Source of the DNA: Sulfopaludibacter sp035606355
Lineage (GTDB): Bacteria > Acidobacteriota > Terriglobia > Bryobacterales > Bryobacteraceae
Reading direction: 5' to 3'
DNA length: 57,013 bases
Assembly: GCA_035606355.1 (NCBI GenBank)
Contig: DATNFO010000063.1
Location: 1-57,013 of the forward strand
Below are positions 1 through 9,027 of the stretch, in pieces. Each line of letters starts with the position of its first letter. Position 1 is the stretch's first letter. The notes beneath the pieces were generated by a model. The model did no database searches. It was given only the letters and a program-made list of their open reading frames with translations, and was not told the DNA's origin. Both the position numbers and the translations under genes were made by a program.

Positions 1-1193
1 ATCTCAGAACAGTCGATGTGCTCGAAGTACTCCTCAAAAACTTTGCCCACCGCACCTCGTACCAGATCGCGAGCGACGTTCTGGGCGCCCCGCTGCTCGC
101 CTTCGTATTCAAGCTCGAGCTTGCCGGTGATCGAGGGAAGCGCGGCGTAGATGTCGCTGATCCGAGGCACGGCCTTTGACTCGCCGGTGCGAAGTCTGCG
201 CCGCTCGGCGTTGGAAATCACGTTTTCAATCGCCGAAATCGGAAGCCGCTGGCTGACGCCCGATCGTTTGTCGACGCGCTGATCGGCCCGCGCTTCGAAT
301 GCGATTTGTTCGACCGCGCGCGTTATGAATTCGGGCACGTTGAGCGACCCGCCATCGCGACGCATCCACGCTTCCTGTGTCGTGATCGCGACTCCTTCAT
401 CGACGCTTGCAGGATAGTGGGTGTTGATCTCGGATCCGATTCGATCTTTTAACGGCGTGATGATTTTGCCGCGCGCGGTGTAGTCTTCGGGGTTGGCCGT
501 GAAGACCAGCGCGAGGTCCAGGGGCAGGCGCACGGGATAGCCCTTAATCTGTACGTCGCCTTCCTGCATGATGTTGAATAGGCCGACCTGGATTTTTCCC
601 GCCAGATCGGGCAGTTCGTTAATGGCGAAGATGCCCCGGTTGGCGCGCGGCAGCAGGCCGTAGTGAACGGTGAGCTCGTCGCCGATGTCCTGGCCGCGCC
701 GCGCCGCTTTGATGGGGTCGATATCGCCGATCATATCGGCAATCGTCACGTCCGGAGTCGCCAGCTTCTCGACATAACGCTGGTCGCGGGCGAGCCAGGC
801 AATCGGCGTATCCCCGGCTTGCGCCGCAATCAGATCTTTGCAGCGGCGGCAGATCGGCGTGTATGGATTGTCGTGGATCTCGCAGCCTTCCACGTAAGGC
901 GTCCACTCATCCAGCAAGGTGGTGAGCATGCGGATCAGCCGCGTTTTGGCTTGGCCGCGAAGGCCGAGCAGGATGAAATTGTGCCGGGAGAGTACCGCGT
1001 TCACCACTTGCGGAACGACGGTTTCTTCGTAACCGACAATGCCGGGAAAGAGTTCTTCTCCCCGCTGAATCTTACAGATCAGGTTCGCGCGAAGCTCGTC
1101 CTTGACGGAGCGGTTGGCTATTTTGTTTTCGGGAAATGTACTGGAGCGAAGTGCGCCTAGGGTACGGGGTAATTCCTGAGTGGCTTTAGACAA
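1..1193 (-). CDS. Magnesium-chelatase-like AAA+ ATPase (MoxR/BchI type), 3' end cut off by window
   Basis: My reading of the minus strand gives an open frame of about 397 codons that runs off the left edge. No ATG lies near the N-terminus; a TTG at 1193 is preceded by an AGAGGGGG Shine-Dalgarno about 8 bases upstream, so I take that start. The protein has a P-loop (GLRGQAKTR), a Cys-rich segment in which GCEIH is followed by CRRC, a Walker-B-like strand (RGIFAINELPDL) and a sensor segment (FTANPEDYTARGK) with the following arginines. These match the family annotated as magnesium chelatase or sigma-54-interacting ATPase in Acidobacteriota, where the client is usually unknown. It probably remodels a partner, often a VWA-domain protein, but no such partner is visible because the downstream side is missing. 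The family call is firm; the client is unknown. Confidence 0.85.
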   Translation of the reverse strand, partial: MSKATQELPRTLGALRSSTFPENKIANRSVKDELRANLICKIQRGEELFPGIVGYEETVVPQVVNAVLSRHNFILLGLRGQAKTRLIRMLTTLLDEWTPYVEGCEIHDNPYTPICRRCKDLIAAQAGDTPIAWLARDQRYVEKLATPDVTIADMIGDIDPIKAARRGQDIGDELTVHYGLLPRANRGIFAINELPDLAGKIQVGLFNIMQEGDVQIKGYPVRLPLDLALVFTANPEDYTARGKIITPLKDRIGSEINTHYPASVDEGVAITTQEAWMRRDGGSLNVPEFITRAVEQIAFEARADQRVDKRSGVSQRLPISAIENVISNAERRRLRTGESKAVPRISDIYAALPSITGKLELEYEGEQRGAQNVARDLVRGAVGKVFEEYFEHIDCSE

Positions 1194-1304
1194 GTAAACC
1201 CCCTCTTACTCGCGATTGTAGCAGACGACGAAAACGCAGCCCGCATCGTGTGTTCGCCAGAGTCCTATCGCTGTCCGCGCGGGGAGCGCGCCACGTTCGC
1301 TACA

Positions 1305-2105
1305 ATGGCTGAAGTGGAGACAACCCAAGAAGTGGAACAGCGCGGCGGCTTGTGGGGCCGCTATTCGGAGATCACGCGCGACGTGAAGCGCGGATTCGTC
1401 GCGGAGTGGACCGTCACCATTATTCTGCTCCTGTTCGCGACCACTACGCTCGTGCAGGCGTTCGTGATTCCCAGCGCGTCCATGGAAGATACCTTGCTGA
1501 TCGGCGACCACGTGCTGGTGGATAAGCTGGTCTACGCGCCCGCCGGCGCTGTTTCCAAGCATGTGCTCCCGTACCGCGACGTGAACCGCGGCGATGTCAT
1601 TGTCTTCCGCTATCCGCTGAATATCAAGGAAGATTATGTAAAGCGCGCCATCGGCGTGCCCGGCGATCACATCAAGCTCGTAAACAAGGTGCTTTACCTG
1701 AACGGTCACATGGTGAACGAGCCGTACGTGAAGCACGTGACCGCATACATGGACTCCTACCGCGACAACTTCCCGTCATCGCCCAACGTGTCGCTGCCGG
1801 TTTCCGCGCTGGACATGCTGGAGAATCACGTGATGAACGGAGAGGTGGTGGTGCCGCCGGGATATCTCTTCGCCATGGGGGACAACCGCGACGATTCCGC
1901 CGACAGCCGCTACTGGGGCTTTGTGCCGCGAGAGAACATCGAAGGAACGCCTCTGGTGATCTACTGGAGCTTCGAGGCGCCGACCGCGGATCTGACAAAC
2001 GGCAACATCGGCATCGACCACATCTTCGACGTGATCACGCACTTCTTCACGAAAACGCGCTGGGGAAGAACGTTCCGCCTGATTCACGGTTATCCCTTGA
2101 AGTAG
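1305..2105 (+). CDS. lepB: Signal peptidase I
   Basis: Membrane serine protease that removes Sec and Tat signal peptides on the outer face of the inner membrane. A single N-terminal membrane segment (about residues 36-54, TIILLLFATTTLVQAFVIP) is followed by the catalytic serine in PSASMEDTLLIGD, the general-base lysine in YVKRAIGVPGD, and the family box GDNRDDSADSRYWGFV. The frame opens earlier at 1248, but those 19 residues are Cys/Arg-rich and poorly conserved; the ATG at 1305 gives a normal 266-aa protein. No strong Shine-Dalgarno is seen for either start. It diverges from the AAA+ ATPase gene. The stretch between residues about 145 and 195 (near NVSLPVSALDMLENHVMNG) is a family-typical variable insert. 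Confidence 0.95.
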   Translation: MAEVETTQEVEQRGGLWGRYSEITRDVKRGFVAEWTVTIILLLFATTTLVQAFVIPSASMEDTLLIGDHVLVDKLVYAPAGAVSKHVLPYRDVNRGDVIVFRYPLNIKEDYVKRAIGVPGDHIKLVNKVLYLNGHMVNEPYVKHVTAYMDSYRDNFPSSPNVSLPVSALDMLENHVMNGEVVVPPGYLFAMGDNRDDSADSRYWGFVPRENIEGTPLVIYWSFEAPTADLTNGNIGIDHIFDVITHFFTKTRWGRTFRLIHGYPLK

Positions 2106-2109
2106 AGAT

Positions 2110-2575
2110 GCACCGCTTACCGGTCCCTTAGGGTCACGTGAAAAATCATCGAACTGCGTTTTTGCCGCATTCAAACGCACTCGAGTCCCGGGCACCGTTT
2201 ACCGCTCCCTCACGGTCAAGTGAAAAATCATCGAATTGCGTCTTTGCCAAACTCAAACGCACTCGAATCCCCGGCACCTGGTCACGGCTCCGTATGTGGT
2301 TGATGCTGCTAACGGAGCCGCGACCGTGAGGGCTTGTGAAAAAATATCGAATTGCTTTTTCCCGCATTCAAACGCACTCCTGTCCCGGGCCCCTTTTACC
2401 GCTCCCTCACGGTCACGGCTCCGTATCTAGTTGATTCTACTAACGGAGCCGCGACCGTGAGGAAGCGGTAAAAGGTGTATCGAAAGGCGAATGGAGCGCC
2501 ACGAGAACGACAGCCGCATTTTTTCGCAGTCCCGTGAGGGAGCGGTAAAAGGTGCATCGAAAGGCGGATGAAGTG
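2110..2575. repeat. Cluster of long-arm inverted repeats (dispersed family, copies A)
   Basis: There is no gene here. The interval holds at least three degenerate copies of a module starting GTGAAAAATCATCGAATTGC and running through CGCATTCAAACGCACTC (near 2138, 2220 and 2336), alternating with inverted repeats. The best hairpin is 2395-2475: the left arm contains ACCGCTCCCTCACGGTCACG and GCTCCGT, the right arm its mirror, with a loop around TTGATTCTAC. A shorter version occupies 2280-2331 and a half-copy 2528-2565. A full further copy lies at about 19495-19670. Short open frames over the repeat are low-complexity artefacts. Confidence 0.85.
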
Positions 2576-2589
2576 CGACGAGAAACGCT

Positions 2590-3063
2590 TCAGACCTTCT
2601 TATTTGCCCTAGCAATCAGCCCGCTGCGATGCAATTCCGCCGAATTGTAAAGCCTTAGCGCACTTTCCGCCGATGTCCCATTGAGCAGCCCGGTAAGCTT
2701 CTCCACGAGCGCCGACGCAGTGAACGGTTTGGGGATGAAATCGGCATTTCCGAGAAGTGTTTTGAAGCCGGCGAAGTCCCTTTCGGTCCAGCCCTCAGGC
2801 GGAGTGCCGGAAGTGACCAGAACAGGCACGTCTCCGAAGCGTTCTCGAACGGCCACCGCGATGTCTATGCCGGTCGCCTCCGAGCGCAACCGGACATCGA
2901 CAATCAGCGGGGCGACGGCGAGTTTCGGTTCGCTACACACCGCCAGCGCTTCATCGGCGTTCGCCACTGCGACCACTGTGTAACCCTGCCGCTCCAGAAT
3001 CCACTGAAGCACCTTGCGCGTAGTTGCGTCGTCGTCGATGACTGCGATGGTTCGCAGCTCCAT
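2590..3063 (-). CDS. Orphan response regulator, receiver domain only
   Basis: A 157-aa single receiver (REC) domain with a short tail. Acidic pocket IDDD (residues 9-12), phospho-acceptor aspartate in IVDVRL, switch Thr/Ser in VLVTSGTPPEG and the invariant lysine in FIPKPF are all present, so phosphorylation competence is likely. There is no output domain; such stand-alone receivers act as phosphate relays or by protein binding. No histidine kinase is adjacent. It shares the SGTPPEG segment with the regulator at 42949-43410, suggesting the two are paralogous. It is transcribed away from the SDR gene's upstream side and sits beside the repeat cluster. Confidence 0.9.
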   Translation of the reverse strand: MELRTIAVIDDDATTRKVLQWILERQGYTVVAVANADEALAVCSEPKLAVAPLIVDVRLRSEATGIDIAVAVRERFGDVPVLVTSGTPPEGWTERDFAGFKTLLGNADFIPKPFTASALVEKLTGLLNGTSAESALRLYNSAELHRSGLIARANKKV

Positions 3064-3201
3064 ACCACCCCGCGGTCCTTACATTCAGGTTCTCTGAGAG
3101 CCGCCTGGACTCGTATCGGCTATTTAGCCGACCCGATCCGAATGTAGCGTACCATAACCCTACACTCCGTAGCCGGGCGCGACAGCACGGTTCTCCCGAA
3201 A

Positions 3202-4095
3202 TTACGGCAGCATGCGGCCGCCGGTCAGGTCCATTACCGATCCGGTGACATAACTGGAATCCTGCGTAGCGGCGAGGTAGACATATGCGGGCGCGAGTTC
3301 GGCGGGCTGCGCAGGACGCTCGTTCATATCGCTCTTTCCGAACTGTTGCACCTTCTTGCCGGGCATCGTGGACGGAATGAGCGGAGTCCAAACCGGGCCG
3401 GGCGCGACGGCGTTGACCCTGATGCCTTGTTCGATGGCCAGTTCGCTCAGCGCCTTCGTGAAGGTGACGATGGCTCCCTTCGTCGTCGCGTACGCCAGCA
3501 GTTGCCCGCTCGGTTTGTACGCCTGCACGCTCGCGGTATTGATGATCGCGCCGCCTTTGCGCATGCGCGGCATGGCCGCCTTGACCAGATAGAACATCGC
3601 ATAAATGTTGGTCCGGAAGGTGCGGTCCCATTCTTCGGTGCTGAACTCTTCCAGTTTCTGATGCGTCATCTGAAACGCGGCGTTATTGATCAGGATGTCG
3701 AGCTTTCCCAGTTCAGCGAAGGAGCGGTCTATCAGCTCGCGGCAGTGCTGCTCGTCGCGAATATCGCCCGGCATGGCCAGGCACTTGCGGCCGGCCTGTT
3801 CCACCCATTTGACGGTCTCGCGCGCGTCCTCTTCCTCTTCCGGGAGGTAGGAGATTGCGACGTCGGCGCCCTCACGCGCGAAGGCGATGGCTACAGCTTT
3901 GCCGATGCCGCTGTCGCCGCCGGTGATCAGTGCCGCTTTGCCGGAGAGGCGTCCGGAGCCGCGGTAGGATTCTTCTCCGTGATCGGGCTTCGTGCGCATC
4001 TCCTGTTCGGAGCCCGGGACGCTTTGTTTCGGCTCGTTGAAAGGAGGCTTCTCCTGATGCTTCTCTTTAGGGTCTATAGTGGTTTGCTGGGGCAT
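3202..4095 (-). CDS. SDR-family oxidoreductase (general-stress YghA/YdaD type)
   Basis: A 297-aa short-chain dehydrogenase. The NAD(P)-binding motif TGGDSGIG is at residues 58-65, NNAA at 137-140, catalytic Ser in NTAS (189), and YATTK (Tyr202, Lys206). The N-terminal about 48 residues are polar and rich in Lys, Glu and Pro, as is usual in the stress-type subgroup. The substrate is unknown. The start is separated by only two bases from the stop of the upstream metallo-hydrolase (4098-5045), so the two almost certainly form an operon. Confidence 0.92.
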   Translation of the reverse strand: MPQQTTIDPKEKHQEKPPFNEPKQSVPGSEQEMRTKPDHGEESYRGSGRLSGKAALITGGDSGIGKAVAIAFAREGADVAISYLPEEEEDARETVKWVEQAGRKCLAMPGDIRDEQHCRELIDRSFAELGKLDILINNAAFQMTHQKLEEFSTEEWDRTFRTNIYAMFYLVKAAMPRMRKGGAIINTASVQAYKPSGQLLAYATTKGAIVTFTKALSELAIEQGIRVNAVAPGPVWTPLIPSTMPGKKVQQFGKSDMNERPAQPAELAPAYVYLAATQDSSYVTGSVMDLTGGRMLP

Positions 4096-4097
4096 AA

Positions 4098-5045
4098 CTA
4101 GACTCTCAAATCTTCCAGTTCATGTGCGGCGCGAGTGCTGAATTCGTAACGGTCGCCGCGATCGAGGTAGCGGACTTTTTGCTGCAGGCCCGCCTCCACG
4201 ACGGCGCGCTTGAAGTTTTCAAGCGAATCCTTGAAGACATCGTAATCGTCGTAGTGAATCGGGATCGCCCGCTTGGGGTGCACGATCTCCATCATGCGTA
4301 TGCCTTGCGCGGCGTCCATCGTGACAAGAATGCCGAGCACGCGCGTGCCGCCGAGGTGGAGCAGCGCGAGGTCTATATCGGGATAGCGATGCGGAATCTC
4401 TTCGATATCGTTGTAGACGAGCGTATCGCCGCTGATGTACAGGCGGTACTCACCCGCCCGGTTGCGGAACTCCAGCATGCTGCCCATGACGGATGGCATC
4501 GCCAGCGCGGACACAAGCAGCGGACCGTGGCGTGCCGGCATGCTCGTAATGGTCAGTGAAGTGTCGCCCTTCGTGACGGTGACGCGATCCCACGTGCTGA
4601 GTCCGGTGGCGCGCGCAAAGCCGATTTCGCGAAGCGAGCGTGCCGCACTCTCCGTCGTCAGGATCGGGACGTTCCGGTCGAGCCGTTCCTGCACCCGCTT
4701 ATCGAAATGATCCTCGTGCATGTGGCTGAGGATGACGAAGTCGATATACGGAAGGTCGTCGAAACTCATCGAGGGCTCGGTCAGGCGCGTCGAGTGCATG
4801 CCGTAGCCGATGTGCACCTGTTCCATGCGGTGGAGGAAGTTGGGGTCGGTGAGAATGGTCATGCCGCCGAAGCGGATGAGTGTGGTGGCCGTGCCGATGA
4901 ACTCGATGGACCCTTCGGGGTCGCCCGCGGGTTCGGTGCCGGGTTCCAGTTGCAGACGGAAGTTGCGCGGATTGCGCGCGCGGCGCTTCCAGTACAGTGC
5001 GGCAGCGCCAGCCGCGGCCAGTGCGAACCAGTATCGCGCCTTCAT
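4098..5045 (-). CDS. Metallo-beta-lactamase-fold hydrolase, membrane-anchored
   Basis: A 315-aa member of the MBL superfamily, UlaG/NAPE-PLD-like branch. An N-terminal hydrophobic anchor (residues about 5-18) is followed by arginines, then the fold: TDPNF, the metal motif HMHEDH (108-113), a histidine in ARHGP, SGDT (third-ligand aspartate) and a C-terminal PIHYDDYD histidine. These support a dinuclear metal centre. The family includes lactonases and phosphodiesterases; the actual substrate cannot be told. First gene of a two-gene operon with the SDR oxidoreductase. Confidence 0.88.
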   Translation of the reverse strand: MKARYWFALAAAGAAALYWKRRARNPRNFRLQLEPGTEPAGDPEGSIEFIGTATTLIRFGGMTILTDPNFLHRMEQVHIGYGMHSTRLTEPSMSFDDLPYIDFVILSHMHEDHFDKRVQERLDRNVPILTTESAARSLREIGFARATGLSTWDRVTVTKGDTSLTITSMPARHGPLLVSALAMPSVMGSMLEFRNRAGEYRLYISGDTLVYNDIEEIPHRYPDIDLALLHLGGTRVLGILVTMDAAQGIRMMEIVHPKRAIPIHYDDYDVFKDSLENFKRAVVEAGLQQKVRYLDRGDRYEFSTRAAHELEDLRV

Positions 5046-5160
5046 GCCCCGAGTTTAGCCAAGCGGGACAGGCGGACAGTGTGGAATAGCGGACAGAGTA
5101 GACGCGTGTGGGCGGTTTGGTTACAGTCGAGACGGTATACTGCCACAGAGGGGACACACC

Positions 5161-6195
5161 ATGCCGGCCACTCGACGGGCCTTCCTGCAATCCGCCGCTC
5201 TTGCGCCCATCATCCTGTATGCCGACGACAAAGCCGGCACACGACGTCCGGTGCTCGGGTCCGGCGACCATGTTTACGAGGCTTATCACGATTGGGGCGA
5301 ACTGCCCTCCAACATCCTGTACGGCAATACGCACGGTGTGGTAGAGGATTCGCAGGGCCGGATTTATGTCCACCACACGGTCTTCGCAACCAGCGAGAGC
5401 TCGGATTCGATGGTGGTCTTCGACCGCAACGGCAAGTTCATTAAAAGCTGGGGCAAGGAATTCAAGGGCGGCGCGCACGGGCTGCATATACAGAAGGAAG
5501 GCTCGACGGAGTTCCTCTATCTCTGCGACACGCGCCGGGGCGTCGTAGTGAAGGCGACGCTGGATGGCGAAGAGGTCTGGAGCATCGGCTACCCCGATGA
5601 CTCGCCCGCCTACAAACCCGCGGCCGACGGCAAGAAGCCGAAGTACAGTCCCACGAATCTGGCGATCGCGCCGAACGGCGATATCTATGTCGGCGACGGC
5701 TACGGGTCAAGCTTCATCAATCAGTACAATCACGAGGCTGAGTTCATTCGAACCTTTGGCGGGAAGGGAAGCGCACCGGGTCAGGTGGATTGCCCGCACG
5801 GAATTGTGCTGGACGTGCGTGGCCAGACTCCGTCGCTGCTGGTGGCGGATCGCGGCAACAAGCGTATTCAGCGCTTCACGCTCGACGGCAAGCACATCGA
5901 ATTCATCGGCGGCACGAACCTGCCGTGCCACTTCAACTTCTTTCGCAATGGCGACACCGTTGTGCCCGATCTCGGCGCGCGCGTCACGCTGCTCGACCGC
6001 AACAACAACGTCATCGAACATCTCGGCGACGATTCGGCCGCGAATGCCTGGAACGCCACGCGCAAGCTCACGCGCGACCGCTTCACTCCCGGTAAGTTCG
6101 TTTGCCCTCACGGCGCGTGCTTTGACCGTGAAGGAAATATCTATGTCGTGGAGTGGGTGGAAGTCGGCCGCGTGACTAAGCTCAAGAAAGTGTAG
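5161..6195 (+). CDS. NHL-repeat beta-propeller protein with Tat-like leader
   Basis: A 344-aa exported protein. The N-terminus (TRRAFLQSAALAP) resembles a twin-arginine leader, followed by repeated NHL blades: HGVVEDSQGRIYV, NLAIAPNGDIYVGDG, HGIVLDVRG and HGACFDREGNIYV. Family relatives include six-bladed propellers fused to or resembling peptidyl-glycine alpha-amidating lyase; catalytic activity is not assured. The start is supported by GAGGGG about 7 bases upstream and a TATACT promoter-like box in 5138-5145. The aldo/keto reductase gene follows after 30 bases and may be co-transcribed. Confidence 0.88.
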   Translation: MPATRRAFLQSAALAPIILYADDKAGTRRPVLGSGDHVYEAYHDWGELPSNILYGNTHGVVEDSQGRIYVHHTVFATSESSDSMVVFDRNGKFIKSWGKEFKGGAHGLHIQKEGSTEFLYLCDTRRGVVVKATLDGEEVWSIGYPDDSPAYKPAADGKKPKYSPTNLAIAPNGDIYVGDGYGSSFINQYNHEAEFIRTFGGKGSAPGQVDCPHGIVLDVRGQTPSLLVADRGNKRIQRFTLDGKHIEFIGGTNLPCHFNFFRNGDTVVPDLGARVTLLDRNNNVIEHLGDDSAANAWNATRKLTRDRFTPGKFVCPHGACFDREGNIYVVEWVEVGRVTKLKKV

Positions 6196-6225
6196 GCGGC
6201 GCGCTAGCCTGAGAAGGGAGGCGCG

Positions 6226-7140
6226 ATGGATTTTCGCAATATCGGATCGCTGAAGGTCTCGGCGATCGGGCTAGGCTGCAACAATTTCGGTTGGCGCGTG
6301 GATGCGCGTGCCACTGCGGAAACCGTGGACGCGGCCATCGCGCACGGCATCAACTTCTTCGATACGGCGGATATTTACGGTGGCGGCCAGAGCGAGGAGT
6401 ATCTCGGCCGGGCGCTGGGCGCGCGCCGTAAGGATGTAATTGTCGCGACGAAGTTCGGCATGAAAATGGATGAGGCGCGGCAGGGCGCGCATCCGGATTA
6501 TGTGAAGCGTGCGGCGTCCGATAGCTTGCGTCGCCTGGGCACCGAGTACATCGACCTGTACCAACTGCATCAGCCCGACCCGAAGACGCCCATCGGCGAC
6601 ACGCTGGGTGCGCTCGATGAGTTGGTGCGCGAGGGCAAAGTTCGCGAAATTGGCTGCTCCAATTTCTCGGTGGAGCAACTGCGCGAAGCGGAACGCGCCT
6701 CCGGGGGGCGCGTGCGGTTTGTCAGCGTCCAGAATCAGTACAGCCTGATGCATCGCGATCCGGAGCAGGGCGTGCTCGCCGAATGCGAACGCGCCGGAAT
6801 CGCATTTCTGCCCTTCTTCCCGCTGGCGAGCGGACTGCTGACGGGCAAGTACCGGCCGGGCGCCGAACCTCCGCCAGGAAGTCGCGCGGCCTCCGGATGG
6901 GGTCCAAAGGTGTTCACTCCGGAGCACGTCGCCGCTGCCGAAAGATTGCGTCAATTTGCGGAAGGAAGCGGGCATACGCTGCTGGACCTGGCATTTTCAT
7001 GGCTACTGTCCAAGCCGGCGGTGGCGAGCGTCATCGCGGGCGCGAAGTCGGCGGATCAGGTGACCGGGAACGCCTCGATGGGCACTTGGCAACTGACGCC
7101 GAACGAACTCGCCGAGGTAGATCGGATTCTCGCAGGCTAG
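6226..7140 (+). CDS. Aldo/keto reductase
   Basis: A 304-aa NADPH-dependent reductase of TIM-barrel fold. Signature segments: FFDTADIYGGGQSEEYLG (catalytic Asp and Tyr), VIVATKFG (catalytic Lys), YIDLYQLHQPDP (catalytic His), GCSNFS, and a C-terminal cofactor region SVIAGAKSADQV. It belongs to the YajO/YhdN-like general group acting on aldehydes and sugar carbonyls; the substrate is not predictable. Upstream GAAGGGAGGC gives a good ribosome-binding site. Confidence 0.93.
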   Translation: MDFRNIGSLKVSAIGLGCNNFGWRVDARATAETVDAAIAHGINFFDTADIYGGGQSEEYLGRALGARRKDVIVATKFGMKMDEARQGAHPDYVKRAASDSLRRLGTEYIDLYQLHQPDPKTPIGDTLGALDELVREGKVREIGCSNFSVEQLREAERASGGRVRFVSVQNQYSLMHRDPEQGVLAECERAGIAFLPFFPLASGLLTGKYRPGAEPPPGSRAASGWGPKVFTPEHVAAAERLRQFAEGSGHTLLDLAFSWLLSKPAVASVIAGAKSADQVTGNASMGTWQLTPNELAEVDRILAG

Positions 7141-7209
7141 ACGGGCGCCGCCGATCGCTCCGAAAGATGAGAGTTTTGCCGTCGCCTGGGCACTCCTTCT
7201 CTACCGGCG

Positions 7210-8943
7210 ATGAACCAATGGGCGGCATGGGCTCTTGCGGCGCTTGCGATTTGGATGCTCATTAGCGGGCTCGATGACCTGCTGATTGGCTTCGTTTCGT
7301 TATTCGTGAAGGGCTGCGAACTGCCGCTGCTCCCGGAAATGTCTTCCATCCCGGAGCGCCGGATCGCCATTCTGGTGCCGCTCTGGCACGAGCACGGCGT
7401 CATAGGCCGCATGCTGGATCGCAATGTCGCGGCCATCGATTACTCGTCGTACGACGTATTCGTCGGCGTATATCCGAATGATGCATTGACCGTGCGAGCT
7501 GTGCAACAGGCGGCGTCGCGGCACGCCCGCGTGCACGTTGCCATGGTGCCGCACCACGGCCCCACGTCCAAAGGCGATTGCCTCAACGCGATCTTCGCGG
7601 AGCTGCGTTCCTACGAACAGCGCGAGGGCGTGAGGTTCGAAACCGTGGTCACGCATGATGCCGAAGACGTGATTCACGCGCAATCGCTGCGGCTCATCAA
7701 CTGGTACGCACGCCAATACGCCATGGTACAGATTCCGGTGCTGGCTCTGGAGACTCCGGCGCTCGAGTTCACGCACGGGCTGTACTGCGACGATTTCGCC
7801 GAATCGCAAACCAAAGATATTCCCGTGCGCCAGCGTCTGGGCGGCTTCCTGCCCTCCAGCGGAGTCGGCACGGGATTCGAGCGCGCCGCGCTGGAGCGGC
7901 TCGCGGCCTCGCGTGACGGCAAGATCTTTTCTCCTGAGGCGCTCACCGAAGATTACGAGAACGGGTTCGCCTTGCACGCTCTTGGGTACCGCCAGATCTT
8001 TCTCCCCGTGCGGTTTGCCGGCGGAAAACCGGTGGCGACGCGCGAGTATTTTCCGCGAAATCTGCGCTCGGCGGTGCGCCAGCGGAGCCGCTGGGTTGCG
8101 GGCATTGTCCTGCAAGGCTGGCAGAGGCATGGGTGGCGCGTGCCGGTGTGGCAGATGTACTGGTTTTGGCGGGATCGCAAGTCGCTGATCGGCAATCTGC
8201 TGTCGCCTGTTACCAATGTGTTGTTCGCCTGCGGGTTGGCGGGTTGGCGCATCGAGGTGGCCGGGCCGCGGTGGCTGCCGCGCGCTTGCGGTCTGCTACT
8301 TGCCAATGCGGTGGCGCAGATTGTGTTGCGCGTTCGCGCCAGTGCGCGTGTCTATGGATGGAGGCACGCGGCGGGTGTGCCGCTACGGATTCTATGGGGA
8401 AACGCCGTGAACTTTCTGGCGACCGCGGCGGCGTTGCGCCAGTTCACCGCCGCGGCGCTGCGGAATCGCGCGCCCGCATGGAATAAGACCGAGCACGTGT
8501 ATCCGCCGATGGAACAGCATCGCCCCCTGCTGGGAGAGTTGCTGGTCCGCATGAAGGCCGTACCGCTGCCGGTCGTGGAAACTGCGCTGGCAGCGAAGCG
8601 CGGTGGGATGCGGCTCGGCGAGTACCTGGTGCAGTCGCGGCATTTGACGGAGGCGAAGTTGTACGAGGCCCTAGGCACGCAGGCGGGCATCCCGGCGGGT
8701 GCGCCCCCGGTGCAGGAAGTGAATGCATCTATCGCCCACACGCTCCCCGGGGAAGCCGTGCGGCGATGGCGCGTGCTGCCGTATCGCGTGCAGGACGGGC
8801 AACTACTGGTCGCGACCACTGAGGTGCCGTCCAGCGCGATGACGGAGGCGTTGCAGCAAATGGCAAACCTGGAGTTGAGCTTCCGCCTGGTAAGGCCCGC
8901 CGAATTACGAGACCTGGCAAACGGCTGCGGAGTCCGCCTGTAG
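7210..8943 (+). CDS. NfrB-like membrane glycosyltransferase with C-terminal MshEN domain
   Basis: A 577-aa inner-membrane GT2 enzyme. N-terminal membrane helix at residues about 5-33, glycosyltransferase domain about 50-300 (THDAED acidic motif, Q-R-S-R-W acceptor box in RQRSRWVAG), further membrane helices about 325-410, then a C-terminal domain (about 435-577) with two tandem LG-x-x-L-type MshEN motifs: LLGELLVRMKAVPLPVVETA and RLGEYLVQSRHLTEAKLYEA. This is the architecture of Escherichia coli NfrB, which makes a secreted glycan and is switched on by c-di-GMP through its MshEN domain. The same role here is inference. The outer-membrane partner NfrA is not visible nearby. Confidence 0.85.
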   Translation: MNQWAAWALAALAIWMLISGLDDLLIGFVSLFVKGCELPLLPEMSSIPERRIAILVPLWHEHGVIGRMLDRNVAAIDYSSYDVFVGVYPNDALTVRAVQQAASRHARVHVAMVPHHGPTSKGDCLNAIFAELRSYEQREGVRFETVVTHDAEDVIHAQSLRLINWYARQYAMVQIPVLALETPALEFTHGLYCDDFAESQTKDIPVRQRLGGFLPSSGVGTGFERAALERLAASRDGKIFSPEALTEDYENGFALHALGYRQIFLPVRFAGGKPVATREYFPRNLRSAVRQRSRWVAGIVLQGWQRHGWRVPVWQMYWFWRDRKSLIGNLLSPVTNVLFACGLAGWRIEVAGPRWLPRACGLLLANAVAQIVLRVRASARVYGWRHAAGVPLRILWGNAVNFLATAAALRQFTAAALRNRAPAWNKTEHVYPPMEQHRPLLGELLVRMKAVPLPVVETALAAKRGGMRLGEYLVQSRHLTEAKLYEALGTQAGIPAGAPPVQEVNASIAHTLPGEAVRRWRVLPYRVQDGQLLVATTEVPSSAMTEALQQMANLELSFRLVRPAELRDLANGCGVRL

Positions 8944-9025
8944 GTACCGGTCTCCAGACCGGTACCAGGCGCGCAAAGCGCGCCCGGGCGAGCGCCGCTC
9001 GCCTGCAACCGGTCTGGAGACCGGT
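8943..9025. repeat. Hairpin cluster between convergent genes (double-hairpin family)
   Basis: Four palindromes in a row fill the gap between two convergent genes: GGTACCGGTCT plus mirror (8943-8966), GGCGCGCAAAGCGCGCC (8968-8984), GGCGAGC-GCC-GCTCGCC (8987-9003) and ACCGGTCTGGAGACCGGT (9008-9025). The first and last contain the same ACCGGTCT core in opposite sense. A similar long-hairpin plus GCGC-hairpin arrangement recurs at 26460-26499 and 30838-31106. It could also serve as a bidirectional terminator, although no T-run follows. Confidence 0.85.
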
Positions 9026-9027
9026 CG

